Source: Flavobacterium cyanobacteriorum
GTDB lineage: Bacteria; Bacteroidota; Bacteroidia; Flavobacteriales; Flavobacteriaceae
DNA: 57,289 nt
Assembly: GCF_002251835.1 (NCBI RefSeq)
Contig: NZ_NOXV01000299.1
Coordinates: 30,969 to 88,257 of the forward strand
Direction of reading: 5' to 3'
In this document: positions 24,192 to 33,835 of the stretch, piece by piece
Numbering within the stretch: position 1 is the stretch's first letter
How the letters are laid out: every line of letters begins with the position of its first letter
Notes under the pieces: model-generated
Database searches by the model: none
What the model was told of the DNA's origin: nothing
Seen by the model: the letters and a program-made list of their open reading frames with translations, nothing else
Translations under genes and position numbers: made by a program

Positions 24192-25244
24192 ATGTCCCAT
24201 TTTCATACACTTACCATAAAAGATATAACCCGCGAAACACCCGGTGCGGTTTCCATAGCTTTTGATATTCCCGAACACTTACAGCAAGATTTTGATTTTA
24301 TTGCAGGGCAGTACATCAACCTGAAAACCACCTTTGAAGGCAAGGAAGTACGGAAAGCCTACTCTATATGTTCTGCCCCCGGCAGCGGTGAACTCCGTGT
24401 AGCCATAAAGGCAGTTAAAAACGGCGGCTTTTCGGTTTTTGCCAATGAACAGCTTGCCGTAGGCGACACTATGGAAGTAGGAGTGCCGGAAGGCAATTTT
24501 ACCTTCAAGCCCGACCCCGGGCGCCAGCGCAATTATGCGGCTTTTGCGGCAGGAAGCGGCATCACGCCCGTAATGTCAATTATATATTCCGTGCTGCAGG
24601 GCGAGCCTGAAAGCACATTTGTGCTTGTGTATGGCAACAAGGCCCCCGAAGAAACTATTTTCCACCAACAGTTGCACGACCTGCAGCTTCAGTATGTAGG
24701 CCGCTTCTTTGTACATTTCGTGTATAGCCAGGCTAAAGCCGATGAGGCTATCTTTGGCCGTATCGAACGTTCTACCGTGAACTTCATTATCAGGAACAAA
24801 CACAAGGAAAAAGAGTTTGAAAAATTCTACCTGTGCGGTCCGGAGGAAATGATCATTACCGTAAACGAGGTGCTGAAGGAAAATAACATCCCGGAGAAGA
24901 ACATTAAATTTGAACTTTTTTCTACACCTATAGCTGAAAAGAAAATCAGCGAGCCGCTTGACGGGCAGACCAAGATAACCGTACTTGTAGATGACGAGGA
25001 AACAAGCTTTATCATGTCGCAGCAAATGACCATACTGGACGCTGCCCTTAAACAGGGTGTTGATGCGCCTTACTCCTGCCAGGGCGGTATTTGCAGCAGC
25101 TGCCTGGCACGCATTAAAAAAGGCGCTGCCGAAATGAAAAAGAACGCCATACTCACTGACGGCGAAATTGCCGAAGGACTGATACTCACCTGCCAGGCCC
25201 ACCCTACATCAGCTGACATTTATGTAGATTATGATGATGTGTAG
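24192..25244 (+). CDS. PaaE-like ferredoxin-NAD(P)H reductase with C-terminal 2Fe-2S domain
   Basis: A 350-residue electron-transfer flavoprotein: FAD-binding domain with RKAYSICS (about 56-63), NAD(P)-binding domain with AAGSGITPVM and FYLCGPEEM, and a C-terminal plant-type ferredoxin domain with CQGGICSSC (C-x4-C-x2-C) plus the distal Cys in LTCQAHP. This order is that of PaaE, the reductase of phenylacetyl-CoA epoxidase, but no paaABCD genes are near, so the electron acceptor is unknown. ATG at 24192 is chosen because the longer GTG start lies upstream of the -7 element. It diverges from padR and ends at a terminator. Confidence 0.88.
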   Translation: MSHFHTLTIKDITRETPGAVSIAFDIPEHLQQDFDFIAGQYINLKTTFEGKEVRKAYSICSAPGSGELRVAIKAVKNGGFSVFANEQLAVGDTMEVGVPEGNFTFKPDPGRQRNYAAFAAGSGITPVMSIIYSVLQGEPESTFVLVYGNKAPEETIFHQQLHDLQLQYVGRFFVHFVYSQAKADEAIFGRIERSTVNFIIRNKHKEKEFEKFYLCGPEEMIITVNEVLKENNIPEKNIKFELFSTPIAEKKISEPLDGQTKITVLVDDEETSFIMSQQMTILDAALKQGVDAPYSCQGGICSSCLARIKKGAAEMKKNAILTDGEIAEGLILTCQAHPTSADIYVDYDDV

Positions 25245-25273
25245 CCTTGATTAAATCAAAAGATTTAAATATT

Positions 25274-25299
25274 AAAGATGCTTTAGGGCATCTTTTTTA
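25274..25299. terminator. Terminator between the PaaE-like gene and the GT9 gene
   Basis: AAAGATGC-TTTAGG-GCATCTTT followed by TTTATT on the plus strand; on the minus strand the reverse reading also has a T-rich end. It overlaps the GT9 stop codon and probably serves both convergent genes. Confidence 0.8.
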
Positions 25300-26340
25300 T
25301 TGGATAGAGATTACAGCCAAAATCCTTTCTGCAACATTATCAGGCTTTATAGTACGCATGGCGTCTTCATAGCCCGGTATAATTTTATTGCCATAAACTG
25401 ATGTTGGCAAAAGTGGGTACTGTTCCCTGTCGGCCGTTACCTGGTTTTCTGCGGGCTGGTTAAACGGGGCAAACCCAGCAAAAGGATGTGTGGCGCCCCA
25501 CAGCGTTACCACCGGCACACCCAGCATTGCCGCCATATGGCCGTTGCCGCTGTCCATACTGAGCATTACATCCAGGTGGCTTATCAGCGCAAGCTCCTGC
25601 TCCAGCTTCAGCTTTCCGGCCACCACTACAATATTTTCACGATTTTTTGCCATCGCCAGCAGCACGGCAGTTTCAGCCTGGCCGCCTCCAAAAAGAAATA
25701 CTTTATAACCGGGATTATCAGCAAGTTTGTTTACCACTTCCTGCATTAAATCCTGCGGATATACCTTGCCTTTGTGCTGCGCAAAAGGTGCAATGCCTAT
25801 CCACTTGCCTGATTTATTACCTGTTATTTGTATTATATCTTGTGTAAGCTGTTTTTGTTCAGGAAAAACAGGATTTTCAAGATCTACGGGGAAACCCAGC
25901 GCCGCAAAAACATCAGCATGCCGCTGTGTTACGGGTTTTAATGGTTTAAAGACTTTATTTTCAGCACGGGTCAGCGCCTTTTTTTCGGCACGTGCCTTAT
26001 CCACCGTTGCCGTTTTTTTTCCGGCAAGGGCAAAGAGCATAGTGACCAGCTTCGACCTCAGCACATTATGCAGGTCGGCCACGGCATCAATCTTAAGTTT
26101 TTTAAGGTCATTGTACAGCCTTATGATTCCCAAAGTACCTTTGTGCCTGCCCTTAGTATCGGCCGCAAAGAAAGCTACACGTGGAATATCATCAAAAAAT
26201 GGCCTGAAAAAAGCTTTGGAAACTACGGTAATTTGTACTTCGGGGTGCTGTAAAAGCAAGGCTCTCAGCACCGGGACCGTCATGGCGACGTCACCCATTG
26301 CCGAGAGCCTTATTACAAGAATATGCGTTGTACCTGCCAT
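25297..26340 (-). CDS. Glycosyltransferase family 9 (heptosyltransferase-like)
   Basis: A 347-residue GT-B enzyme similar to ADP-heptose:LPS heptosyltransferases. N-terminal ILVIRLSAMGDVAMTVPVLR is the family signature, and the C-terminal donor-binding region has VMLSMDSGNGHMAAMLGVPV followed by TLWGATHPFAGFAP, the (D/E)SG-H-A-GVP-LFG-T pattern. It acts on LPS or lipid-A core sugars at the cytosolic side of the inner membrane. It follows the DUF4254 gene by 7 bases; this pair is a recurring Bacteroidetes arrangement. Confidence 0.9.
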   Translation of the reverse strand: MAGTTHILVIRLSAMGDVAMTVPVLRALLLQHPEVQITVVSKAFFRPFFDDIPRVAFFAADTKGRHKGTLGIIRLYNDLKKLKIDAVADLHNVLRSKLVTMLFALAGKKTATVDKARAEKKALTRAENKVFKPLKPVTQRHADVFAALGFPVDLENPVFPEQKQLTQDIIQITGNKSGKWIGIAPFAQHKGKVYPQDLMQEVVNKLADNPGYKVFLFGGGQAETAVLLAMAKNRENIVVVAGKLKLEQELALISHLDVMLSMDSGNGHMAAMLGVPVVTLWGATHPFAGFAPFNQPAENQVTADREQYPLLPTSVYGNKIIPGYEDAMRTIKPDNVAERILAVISIQ

Positions 26341-26347
26341 CGCAGGA

Positions 26348-26953
26348 TTATTTTTTATTTTGGTACAGCACCGGGTTAAGCTCCTCGTCGTTGTACATTT
26401 TCATCTGTTTGTACACCTTCATGTACTTGTCGCCGTTCTCAATGTCGTTTAGCAAATCATCAATCGCCGTTGAAAGGTCTTTTTTCTGCTCCAGCAGCAC
26501 GTCCAGCTTCTCGCGGCATTTCGCCCTGTGCTCCGGCGTTGCATCCTCCCTGTTCACTTCCTCATTCATGTGGAAAATCTTAAGTGCCAGTATGCTCAGC
26601 CTGTCAATGGCCCATGCCGGACTTTCGGAGTTAATTTTAGCATCCGGTTTTGGCTGCACATCCTTGTATTTTTCAAGGAAATAGCTGTCTATGTATTCTA
26701 CCATATCAGTCCGCACCTGGTTGGAAGCATCAATTTTACGCTTTAGTTCCAGGGCCTCAACCGGGTCAATATTTGGATTCCTGATGATGTCCTCATAATG
26801 CCACTGCACAGTATCTACCCAGTTTTTGGCATAAAGCAGGTGCTCTATCTTATCCTTACGGAACGGATTGTTTATGGGCTGGTCTACACTGTCATAATGG
26901 TGATAGTCGTTAATGCTCTGTTCAAATACAGGAAATGCTATTTTAGAAAACAT
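26348..26953 (-). CDS. DUF4254 protein
   Basis: A 201-residue, highly charged, mostly helical soluble protein with no signal peptide or membrane segment. The pattern WHYEDIIRNPNIDP followed by helices with WAIDRLSILALKIFHM matches DUF4254, which in Bacteroidetes is regularly next to a GT9 gene. Function unknown; a partnership with the neighbouring glycosyltransferase is inferred from the conserved pairing. A -7 element (TATATTTG, 26971-26978) lies 17 bases upstream. Confidence 0.8.
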   Translation of the reverse strand: MFSKIAFPVFEQSINDYHHYDSVDQPINNPFRKDKIEHLLYAKNWVDTVQWHYEDIIRNPNIDPVEALELKRKIDASNQVRTDMVEYIDSYFLEKYKDVQPKPDAKINSESPAWAIDRLSILALKIFHMNEEVNREDATPEHRAKCREKLDVLLEQKKDLSTAIDDLLNDIENGDKYMKVYKQMKMYNDEELNPVLYQNKK

Positions 26954-26970
26954 AGTTTATATTTTATTTA

Positions 26971-26978
26971 CAAATATA
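26971..26978 (-). promoter_or_regulatory. -7 promoter element (TATATTTG) of the DUF4254-GT9 pair
   Basis: Minus-strand TATATTTG, matching TAnnTTTG, 17 bases before the DUF4254 ATG, in the 68-base divergent gap with upp. No well-spaced -33 TTG is seen. Confidence 0.5.
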
Positions 26979-27021
26979 GTTTTAATACTTTTATCCTGCT
27001 AATACAAACACAGATTACCCC

Positions 27022-27675
27022 ATGCGCGTTCACTACATTTCCGAAACCAACAGCATACTCAACCATTTCCTTGCCCAGATACGCGATGTAACGGTGCAGA
27101 CGGACAGCATGCGTTTCCGGAAGAATATTGAACGTATAGGCGAAATCATGGCTTATGAGCTGAGTAAAAGCCTTAGCTATAAAGATATCAGCATTACCAC
27201 GCCCCTTGGCACCAAAGCCACTACAGCTATAAAAGACGGTGTTGTACTTTGCTCTATCCTGCGTGCGGGGCTGGCGCTGCACACCGGCTTTATGAACTTT
27301 TTTGATGATGCCGAGAATGGGTTTGTATCCGCCTACCGCCATCACCCAAACAACGATGACCAGTTTGAGATACTGGTGGAATATCGTGCGGCACCTTCAT
27401 TCCACAACAAAACCCTGATTTTAATAGACCCAATGCTCGCTACTGGGCAATCATTAGTTGCGGTATTCAACAAATTGATGGACACGGAAACACCGAAGGA
27501 AATACATATTGCCGTGGTTATTGCCGCGCCCGAAGGAGTAGCTTACCTTGAAAAGCACCTTCCTGACAACTGCCACCTGTGGATTGCCGCACTGGATGAG
27601 CGCCTGAACGAGAAGCAATATATAGTTCCCGGACTTGGCGATGCCGGTGACCTGGCTTATGGAAGTAAATTATAA
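27022..27675 (+). CDS. upp: Uracil phosphoribosyltransferase
   Basis: A 217-residue enzyme making UMP from uracil and PRPP in pyrimidine salvage. The PRPP-binding loop is LILIDPMLATGQSLVAVF (about 134-151) and the uracil-binding end is YIVPGLGDAGDLAYG. The remaining uracil phosphoribosyltransferase landmarks, including VLCSILRAGLALHTGF, are intact. Its stop codon shares the palindrome TTATAA with the stop of the convergent DUF6427-like gene. Confidence 0.96.
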   Translation: MRVHYISETNSILNHFLAQIRDVTVQTDSMRFRKNIERIGEIMAYELSKSLSYKDISITTPLGTKATTAIKDGVVLCSILRAGLALHTGFMNFFDDAENGFVSAYRHHPNNDDQFEILVEYRAAPSFHNKTLILIDPMLATGQSLVAVFNKLMDTETPKEIHIAVVIAAPEGVAYLEKHLPDNCHLWIAALDERLNEKQYIVPGLGDAGDLAYGSKL

Positions 27676-28599
27676 CTGCGAAAGAAAGAGAAATAGCGAT
27701 ATGGCCACCAGGAGGGTTGGTATACCTTCCCTTATCCACACGTTTTCCTGGCTTTCTATATAATTTGCCCCCATGATGGCGAGCGGCGCAAAGGTAAATG
27801 CCAAAAAGCTGTTGTTTTTATCTGCCGAAAGCACGTACACTGCTACACCTATAAAGAAAGAATAAATAATCTTTTGGTAAGAAGACTGCATGTTGAGCGG
27901 TTTGCCCGGCAGCGCCAGTATTTGTGTTACTGAGAACAATACGGCAAATGACGAAAATACAGCCAGGGTAATGTTCTGGTAAATATTTTCAAAATAGGTA
28001 AAGTCAAAACTTATGCGGGCTTCACCATGAAGATGGTCAAAAAAATCCCTGCCGAGCATTAAAATAGCCATGTAATAAATAATAGCCACAGCAAAAAACG
28101 CAATGAATGGAATAATCCAGTTCCTGTAATCACGGTACACGTGAAAGATGATGGATATAAATACCAGTACAATATAAAGCAGGCTCCAGAAATGAAACAG
28201 CGCCGAAGCAAAGATCCAGAAGGAAGCGTCAAAGATTTTTTCTTTAGGCGTTATGAGCGACTGTAGCGAAATAAGCCTCCTGAGTGCGAGTAACAGCAGG
28301 AAATTTGAAATAATGATGTTTATGTTTACCAGTGTAGTGGGTAATAAAACCAAAAACATCATGAAAAGGAACATGGCATAAGTATTGGCCTTGCTTAGCG
28401 TATTGCGCCGGGTAATAAAATTTACAAGGAACAAAGAAGCCGACAAAAGCAGCAGCAATCCTGCTTTTTGCAGTACAAGCAGGTATGAGCCTGCCCAGTA
28501 AGTATCTTTAGTGAGATATAAAAAATAAAATATAACCAGGGCTACACCAATTAAAATGTAATTTATGGGCCTTGATTTACTAAAAACACTTGCTAACAT
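27670..28599 (-). CDS. DUF6427-like multi-span membrane protein
   Basis: A 309-residue protein with about 9-10 membrane helices and very short loops. I associate it with the flavobacterial family DUF6427, always near purD and upp; the assignment is from memory. There is no catalytic signature. Its gene overlaps upp by 6 bases at the 3' end, and its start codon region overlaps the -33 element of the divergent DUF6341-like gene, so the two probably influence one another. Confidence 0.65.
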   Translation of the reverse strand: MLASVFSKSRPINYILIGVALVIFYFLYLTKDTYWAGSYLLVLQKAGLLLLLSASLFLVNFITRRNTLSKANTYAMFLFMMFLVLLPTTLVNINIIISNFLLLLALRRLISLQSLITPKEKIFDASFWIFASALFHFWSLLYIVLVFISIIFHVYRDYRNWIIPFIAFFAVAIIYYMAILMLGRDFFDHLHGEARISFDFTYFENIYQNITLAVFSSFAVLFSVTQILALPGKPLNMQSSYQKIIYSFFIGVAVYVLSADKNNSFLAFTFAPLAIMGANYIESQENVWIREGIPTLLVAISLFLFLSQL

Positions 28600-28619
28600 G
28601 CGATTATTTTATACTTTTG
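28590..28619 (+). promoter_or_regulatory. Promoter of the DUF6341-like gene (TTG-N19-TACTTTTG)
   Basis: TTG at 28590-28592 and TACTTTTG at 28612-28619 are 19 bases apart, a perfect consensus match, 29 bases upstream of the ATG at 28649. The -33 element overlaps the start codon of the divergent membrane gene. Confidence 0.8.
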
Positions 28620-28648
28620 CGAATGTAAATATAATACTTGTTTAAAAC

Positions 28649-28879
28649 ATGAAAGCATTTTTTGAAGGCATACAGTTCCTGTTTGAAAAGATACTTTTCG
28701 CGCCTATGAACCTGTTAAGGTCGCTTGAGCTTGACAACTGGTGGCTTGCTAATATAATTACGTGGATATTTATCATTATATGTTGTGCCGCTACCTGGTA
28801 CTGGATTAAGCAGTTACGGGTATTCAAGGCTAACAATGAGGATGACCAGGATACTACCGCACACTCCTTTTTATCATAA
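28649..28879 (+). CDS. DUF6341-like small membrane protein
   Basis: A 76-residue protein with one clear membrane helix (about 33-50, LANIITWIFIIICCAATWYW) and an acidic tail. The whole sequence, including SLELDNWW and the tail DDQDTTAHSFLS, matches the flavobacterial family I know as DUF6341. Function unknown. Promoter and coding frame are strong enough to call it a real gene. It overlaps the purD stop region by 6 bases in convergent orientation (TCATAA carries both stops). Confidence 0.75.
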   Translation: MKAFFEGIQFLFEKILFAPMNLLRSLELDNWWLANIITWIFIIICCAATWYWIKQLRVFKANNEDDQDTTAHSFLS

Positions 28880-30145
28880 GTCAAAGCCTATATCTTTACG
28901 ATAATACATCTTATCAAAATGTAGCAATGCTATGTTTTGGTAAGATTTTTTTATGGCCTCACGGAAATCATCATCGTATGACGTTAGAGCAATTACCCGT
29001 CCGCCATTAGTTACCACTTTGCCATTCTCTTCTTTAGTACCGGCATGGAACACCAGGGAGCCTTCTGCTTTATCAAGCCCCGAAATAACTTTGCCTTTTT
29101 CATAATCTTCAGGATATCCGCCTGACACAACCATTACGGTAGTGGCGCTGCGGCTATCAATTTCAAGTACCGCATCGTCAAGCCTTTCTTCGGCTACCGC
29201 TTTAAACAGCTCAACAAGGTCAGATTTTATACGCGGAATGACAACTTCAGTTTCCGGGTCGCCCATGCGCACGTTATATTCAATAACATAGGGGTCATCA
29301 CCCACTTTAATCAGGCCTACAAATATAAATCCTTTATAGTCTATGCTTTGTTGTTTAAGCCCTTCTATGGTTGGCTTTACAATCCTTTCCTCTATTTTTT
29401 GCATAAAGGCACTGTCCGCAAAAGGCACCGGGGATATGGCTCCCATACCTCCTGTATTAAGGCCGGTGTCGCCTTCGCCTATACGCTTATAGTCTTTGGC
29501 TGTAGGCAAAATCTTGTAGCTTTTACCGTCTGTAAGCACAAAACAGCTTAGTTCAATACCGTCTAAAAACTCTTCGATCACAACTTTAGAGCTGGCTTGC
29601 CCAAACTTAGCCCCTACAAGCATGTTCCTAAGCTCCTGCTGTGCTTCTGCCAAATCCTGTATAATAAGTACGCCTTTGCCGGCAGCAAGGCCGTCAGCTT
29701 TCAAGACATACGGCGGTTTTAATGTTGCAAGGAAATCGCACCCCTGCTCAACCGTTTCTTTAGTAAAGCTGCCATAGGCCGCGGTAGGAATATTATTCTT
29801 AGTGAGGAATATTTTAGCAAATTCTTTGCTGCCTTCCAGGCGGGCACCCTCTTTTGAAGGCCCTATTACAGGAATATCCGTTAATGTGCCGTCTCCTTTA
29901 AAAAAGTCGTAAATCCCTTTTACCAGTGGGTCTTCAGGGCCTACCACCACCATTTGTATGCCTTCATCAAGCACCAGCTTTTTTACTGCATCAAAATCTG
30001 TAGCGCTTATGTTTACATTTTGCGCTATGGCAGCCGTACCTGCGTTGCCGGGTGCAACAAACAGCTTTGAGCACTGAGGGCTTTGCTGCATTTTCCAGGC
30101 AAGCGCGTGTTCCCTGCCTCCTGAACCAAGAAGTAAAATTTTCAT
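28874..30145 (-). CDS. purD: Phosphoribosylamine-glycine ligase (GAR synthetase)
   Basis: A 423-residue ATP-grasp enzyme catalysing the second step of purine synthesis (phosphoribosylamine + glycine + ATP to GAR). The N-terminal GSGGREHALAWKM (about 7-19), the ATP-grasp segment KADGLAAGKGVLI and the metal/product motif EYNVRMGDPETEVVIPR are all present. It lies 27 bases downstream of the WcaJ-type gene without a visible terminator, so it may be read from the polysaccharide locus as well as from its own promoter. Confidence 0.97.
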   Translation of the reverse strand: MKILLLGSGGREHALAWKMQQSPQCSKLFVAPGNAGTAAIAQNVNISATDFDAVKKLVLDEGIQMVVVGPEDPLVKGIYDFFKGDGTLTDIPVIGPSKEGARLEGSKEFAKIFLTKNNIPTAAYGSFTKETVEQGCDFLATLKPPYVLKADGLAAGKGVLIIQDLAEAQQELRNMLVGAKFGQASSKVVIEEFLDGIELSCFVLTDGKSYKILPTAKDYKRIGEGDTGLNTGGMGAISPVPFADSAFMQKIEERIVKPTIEGLKQQSIDYKGFIFVGLIKVGDDPYVIEYNVRMGDPETEVVIPRIKSDLVELFKAVAEERLDDAVLEIDSRSATTVMVVSGGYPEDYEKGKVISGLDKAEGSLVFHAGTKEENGKVVTNGGRVIALTSYDDDFREAIKKSYQNIALLHFDKMYYRKDIGFDL

Positions 30146-30172
30146 TATTGTGTAGTTGTGTGTGTTTTGTGT

Positions 30173-31537
30173 TTAATATGCTTTTTCTTCGCCTTTAAAA
30201 ATATTCACTACAGTCTGAAAAATAATTTTTATATCTAAGATTAAAGACCAGTTTTCAATATAAAAAACATCATATTTGATCCTGTTTATCATATCTTCGT
30301 CCGTTTCGATTTCACCTCTGAACCCCCTAACCTGTGCCAGCCCTGTAATACCTGGTTTTACATAAAGCCGTACAATGTATTTTTTAATTTTATTGCTGTA
30401 CATCTTATTTTGTGACCACAGGTGTGGCCTGGGGCCCACAACTGACATTTCGCCCAAAAGTACGTTTATGAACTGCGGAAGCTCGTCTATGCTGGTTTTG
30501 CGTATAAATTTGCCTATTCGCGTTACACGGGGGTCATTTTTCGTAACTGATGTTTCCGTGGTTTCATTCAGGTGCATTGAACGGAACTTATAGCAAAAAA
30601 ATTCTTTTTCATTAATTCCCGGCCTGCTTTGTTTAAAAAAAATAGGCCCTTTTGATTCCAGTTTAATTAAAATTGCCATAATCGGCGCCAGCCATGATAA
30701 CACGAAAATGATCACTAAAAGAGAGAATGCAATATCAAACACTCTTTTTACAAATTTTTCAAGTGTGCCATGAAGAGGAGTTTTTCGCAGGGAAAGAACC
30801 GGAAAAAGCCCATAATAATCTACTTTAAGATTTTTTGTAAAAATGTCTTTGGTGTCCGGGATAAACTTAATGATTTTGTGTTGTTCGTCAGCAAACTCAA
30901 CAAGGTCTTTCAGTTTTGCATTAGTAATTTCGGACAGGGAGCAGTAAATATCATCAATATTCTTTTGGATGACAAATTGTTTTAAATCATTCAGGTTACC
31001 TAATACGTTAGGGTTGCTTTTGTCTGAAAAAAAACCATTAAACCTATAGCCGTAATCGGGCCTTGTTGTAAATAGCTCTTTTAGCCTTATGGCTTCTGGA
31101 GTATAGCCAATTATAACGGTATTCCTGAAATTACTGCCGGTTATTATACGGTACTTTTTCAGGTAGTAAAACAGTAAAAATTTAAAAACGGTGATAAATA
31201 TAAAAGAAGTGCCTATAAATTTTGCAATAGCTTTTCCACTAAAGACTGTTTCTTTGGCAAATGGGAAAAAAGCTATAACAATCAATAGAAAAAGTATTGC
31301 CTGCTTTATTAGTTTTGATATAATAGCTACCGGCGCTGTATAGCGGTACACCTCATAAAAACCAATAAAATAGGCTAATACCGCCCAGGTTACAATCTGA
31401 TAAGGCTCATATCGCCAAAAATCCACATTAAGTTCCCTGAAAAAATAAAGAGGTAATACAGCAATGGCCACAATATCAAATGCAATACTGATTGGCCTGA
31501 TGTACTTAGAATATCTGCCCCTTCCGGATAAAACCAT
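30173..31537 (-). CDS. WcaJ-type undecaprenyl-phosphate sugar phosphotransferase
   Basis: A 454-residue polyprenyl glycosyl-1-phosphate transferase that starts a repeat unit by moving a sugar phosphate onto undecaprenyl phosphate. Layout: 4-5 N-terminal membrane spans, a Rossmann-like middle domain (about 130-230), and the catalytic domain with [33 protein letters not shown] and [20 protein letters not shown]. Its position at the 3' end of the locus and full length suit the initiating enzyme for this polysaccharide. The sugar (often glucose or a HexNAc) is not determined. Confidence 0.9.
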   Translation of the reverse strand: MVLSGRGRYSKYIRPISIAFDIVAIAVLPLYFFRELNVDFWRYEPYQIVTWAVLAYFIGFYEVYRYTAPVAIISKLIKQAILFLLIVIAFFPFAKETVFSGKAIAKFIGTSFIFITVFKFLLFYYLKKYRIITGSNFRNTVIIGYTPEAIRLKELFTTRPDYGYRFNGFFSDKSNPNVLGNLNDLKQFVIQKNIDDIYCSLSEITNAKLKDLVEFADEQHKIIKFIPDTKDIFTKNLKVDYYGLFPVLSLRKTPLHGTLEKFVKRVFDIAFSLLVIIFVLSWLAPIMAILIKLESKGPIFFKQSRPGINEKEFFCYKFRSMHLNETTETSVTKNDPRVTRIGKFIRKTSIDELPQFINVLLGEMSVVGPRPHLWSQNKMYSNKIKKYIVRLYVKPGITGLAQVRGFRGEIETDEDMINRIKYDVFYIENWSLILDIKIIFQTVVNIFKGEEKAY

Positions 31538-31538
31538 C

Positions 31539-32522
31539 TTAATGTATAAAACCTGAAAAATCTTTGTGTTCTTCTTTCATCAGTTCTTCAGAAGATAAAG
31601 ATTTAAAATATTCGTAAGTGATTTTCATTCCTTCTGCGCGCTTTACTCTGGGTTCCCAGTCCAGCAGAGCTTTTGCTTTAGATATATCGGGCTGCCTTTG
31701 TAACGGATCATTTACCGGGAGCGGGTGATACACTACTTTTTGGCTGGTTCCGGTTAGCTTTATAATTTCTTCTGCAAAATCTTTGATGCTGATTTCGTCG
31801 GGGTTACCAATATTCACGGGATACGGATAATCTGAGTGTAGCAGCCTGTATATACCTTCTACCTGGTCATCCACATAGCAGAAGGAGCGGGTCTGGCTTC
31901 CGTCACCAAAAATAGTGAGGTCTTCTCCGCGCAGGGCCTGGCCAATAAAAGCTGGTATCACACGGCCGTCATTTAGCCTCATGCGTGGCCCATAGGTATT
32001 AAAAATCCGGACAATACGTGTTTCAACACCATGAAATGTGTGATAAGCCATAGTTATAGACTCCTGGAAACGCTTGGCTTCGTCATACACGCCACGAGGC
32101 CCTATTGTATTGACATTCCCGTAGTAATCTTCAGTCTGCGGATGAACAAGCGGGTCACCATATACTTCAGAAGTTGACGCAATAAGTATCCGTGCTTTTT
32201 TGACACGTGCAAGGCCTAAGAGATTATGCGTGCCTAAAGAGCCTACTTTCAGCGTTTGTATAGGTATTTTCAGGTAATCAATAGGGCTTGCGGGTGAGGC
32301 AAAATGCAGTATGTAATCTAATTGGCCCGGGATATTGACAAACTTGGTTACATCATGATGATAAAACTCAAAGTTTTTAAGTTTAAAGAGGTGTTCAATA
32401 TTCTTAAGGTCTCCGGTGATAAGGTTATCCATCCCGATTACGTAATATCCTTCCTTTATAAACCTGTCCGAAAGGTGAGACCCTAAGAATCCCGCTGCAC
32501 CCGTTATTAAAATTCTTTTCAT
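31539..32522 (-). CDS. uxs: UDP-glucuronate decarboxylase (UDP-xylose synthase)
   Basis: A 327-residue short-chain dehydrogenase that makes UDP-xylose from UDP-glucuronate. NAD-binding [10 protein letters not shown] (8-17), [13 protein letters not shown] and the catalytic Y-x3-K in YDEAKR are characteristic of UXS rather than other epimerases. UDP-glucuronate would come from a UDP-glucose dehydrogenase outside the window. The start overlaps the polymerase gene stop by 4 bases, so xylose is likely a component of the local polysaccharide. Confidence 0.85.
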   Translation of the reverse strand: MKRILITGAAGFLGSHLSDRFIKEGYYVIGMDNLITGDLKNIEHLFKLKNFEFYHHDVTKFVNIPGQLDYILHFASPASPIDYLKIPIQTLKVGSLGTHNLLGLARVKKARILIASTSEVYGDPLVHPQTEDYYGNVNTIGPRGVYDEAKRFQESITMAYHTFHGVETRIVRIFNTYGPRMRLNDGRVIPAFIGQALRGEDLTIFGDGSQTRSFCYVDDQVEGIYRLLHSDYPYPVNIGNPDEISIKDFAEEIIKLTGTSQKVVYHPLPVNDPLQRQPDISKAKALLDWEPRVKRAEGMKITYEYFKSLSSEELMKEEHKDFSGFIH

Positions 32523-33835
32523 ACTTTTTCTTTTTTAGCAATTGTATTGAACATACAGTATAAAACTGTAAAAAGCACGATTCCGCGTTGCCTCCATATA
32601 AATGATTCTGTCAAAAATAAGGTTAACATAAGAATTGCAAAAGCAATATGCACAAAATATTTTTGTTTAACGGCGTTTTTAAGGTTAAAAAAAACCAAAA
32701 ACAGCAAAATTACTAATCCTGCTATGCCCAGTTCTGCAAATGCCTGTATATATTGATTGTGAAAATTCATATCCTGATACCCTACTAAATCTGGTGTGCC
32801 CAAAAAGACATTATGTTCATGGCCTTTTTCTATAATTTTACTTTGCGACACATTATAGCCATAACCGGTCCAAAAAACAGCGTCTTCTGCCAGCATTTCA
32901 AAGAAAATCCTTGCCTGATAGATCCTGAATGACATACCGGTAAATTTTTTGTCCTGTCCGAAATCCTTCACATTCCAGGCGTCATGGACATTTACATCAT
33001 ACACAACACCTTCTGAACCGGTAGTTTTAATGTATGTAGATGAATCGGATGTGTTAGCCTTAATTTCTTCGGACCACCTTTCTTTAAATTTACTGAAAAA
33101 CAATACCGAAATTGCTACCGCTGCCAAGATGACGGCAATGGGCATTTTACGATAATTTTTATTTGTGCCCATAAGCATATAACTGCCAAATAGTAGGGCA
33201 TCTATAATAATTATTGTTTTTGAAGACAGTAATAAAATGCACATTGCGCTAAAAGCAGTTCCTATTTTAAAGTATATATTTTTATTAAAACAAAAAAGCA
33301 GGTGAAAAAATGAAATAGAAAAAAAAGCAGACAAGTAAATAGCATTTACATCTCCCGCAAAATTATGGTAAAAAAACACGTCTATATTGCCCGTATATAA
33401 ATATCCTAAAGCAGAGCGGATAAGTATAAAAATGCCATATAGGACCGATGCCACGGAAAGTATGTCAAGCACCTTAGCTACCTGATTTTTTGTCAAAGCC
33501 GGATTCACAGAAAATGCCAAAGGGATAATTAACAAGGGGAGAGCCTTCTGCAACGATTTAACTGTGATGGAATAATTTATAGACCAAACAGCTGATAAAG
33601 CCATTAAAAAAAATAAAGCGACAGGTATTAACAGTGCAAAATTCCATTTTAAATTTTGCTTTTTTAAATACACCAGCGAGTAACCGGAAAACAGTATAAC
33701 TGCAATACTATTGTACTTGAACTCCAGCGGTATGGTGATTAAGGTTAATGCAATTAAAAACGCTAAAGGATCCTGCTTAGCAGAACTCAAAGCGTTTTTC
33801 AAGGCATTGTTCAAATAGCTGTAAGTAATCTTCAT
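32519..33835 (-). CDS. O-antigen polymerase/ligase-family membrane protein A
   Basis: A 438-residue protein with about 11-12 membrane helices, a large periplasmic loop (roughly 235-335) and the pattern WTGYGYN...[20 protein letters not shown], typical of the Wzy/WaaL family of periplasmic polymerases and ligases. It cannot be decided which of the two it is. The ATG at 33835 makes it overlap the preceding glycosyltransferase by 59 bases; no later Met is near, so a longer overlap or non-ATG start is possible. AT-rich, like many O-unit genes. Confidence 0.75.
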   Translation of the reverse strand: MKITYSYLNNALKNALSSAKQDPLAFLIALTLITIPLEFKYNSIAVILFSGYSLVYLKKQNLKWNFALLIPVALFFLMALSAVWSINYSITVKSLQKALPLLIIPLAFSVNPALTKNQVAKVLDILSVASVLYGIFILIRSALGYLYTGNIDVFFYHNFAGDVNAIYLSAFFSISFFHLLFCFNKNIYFKIGTAFSAMCILLLSSKTIIIIDALLFGSYMLMGTNKNYRKMPIAVILAAVAISVLFFSKFKERWSEEIKANTSDSSTYIKTTGSEGVVYDVNVHDAWNVKDFGQDKKFTGMSFRIYQARIFFEMLAEDAVFWTGYGYNVSQSKIIEKGHEHNVFLGTPDLVGYQDMNFHNQYIQAFAELGIAGLVILLFLVFFNLKNAVKQKYFVHIAFAILMLTLFLTESFIWRQRGIVLFTVLYCMFNTIAKKEKV

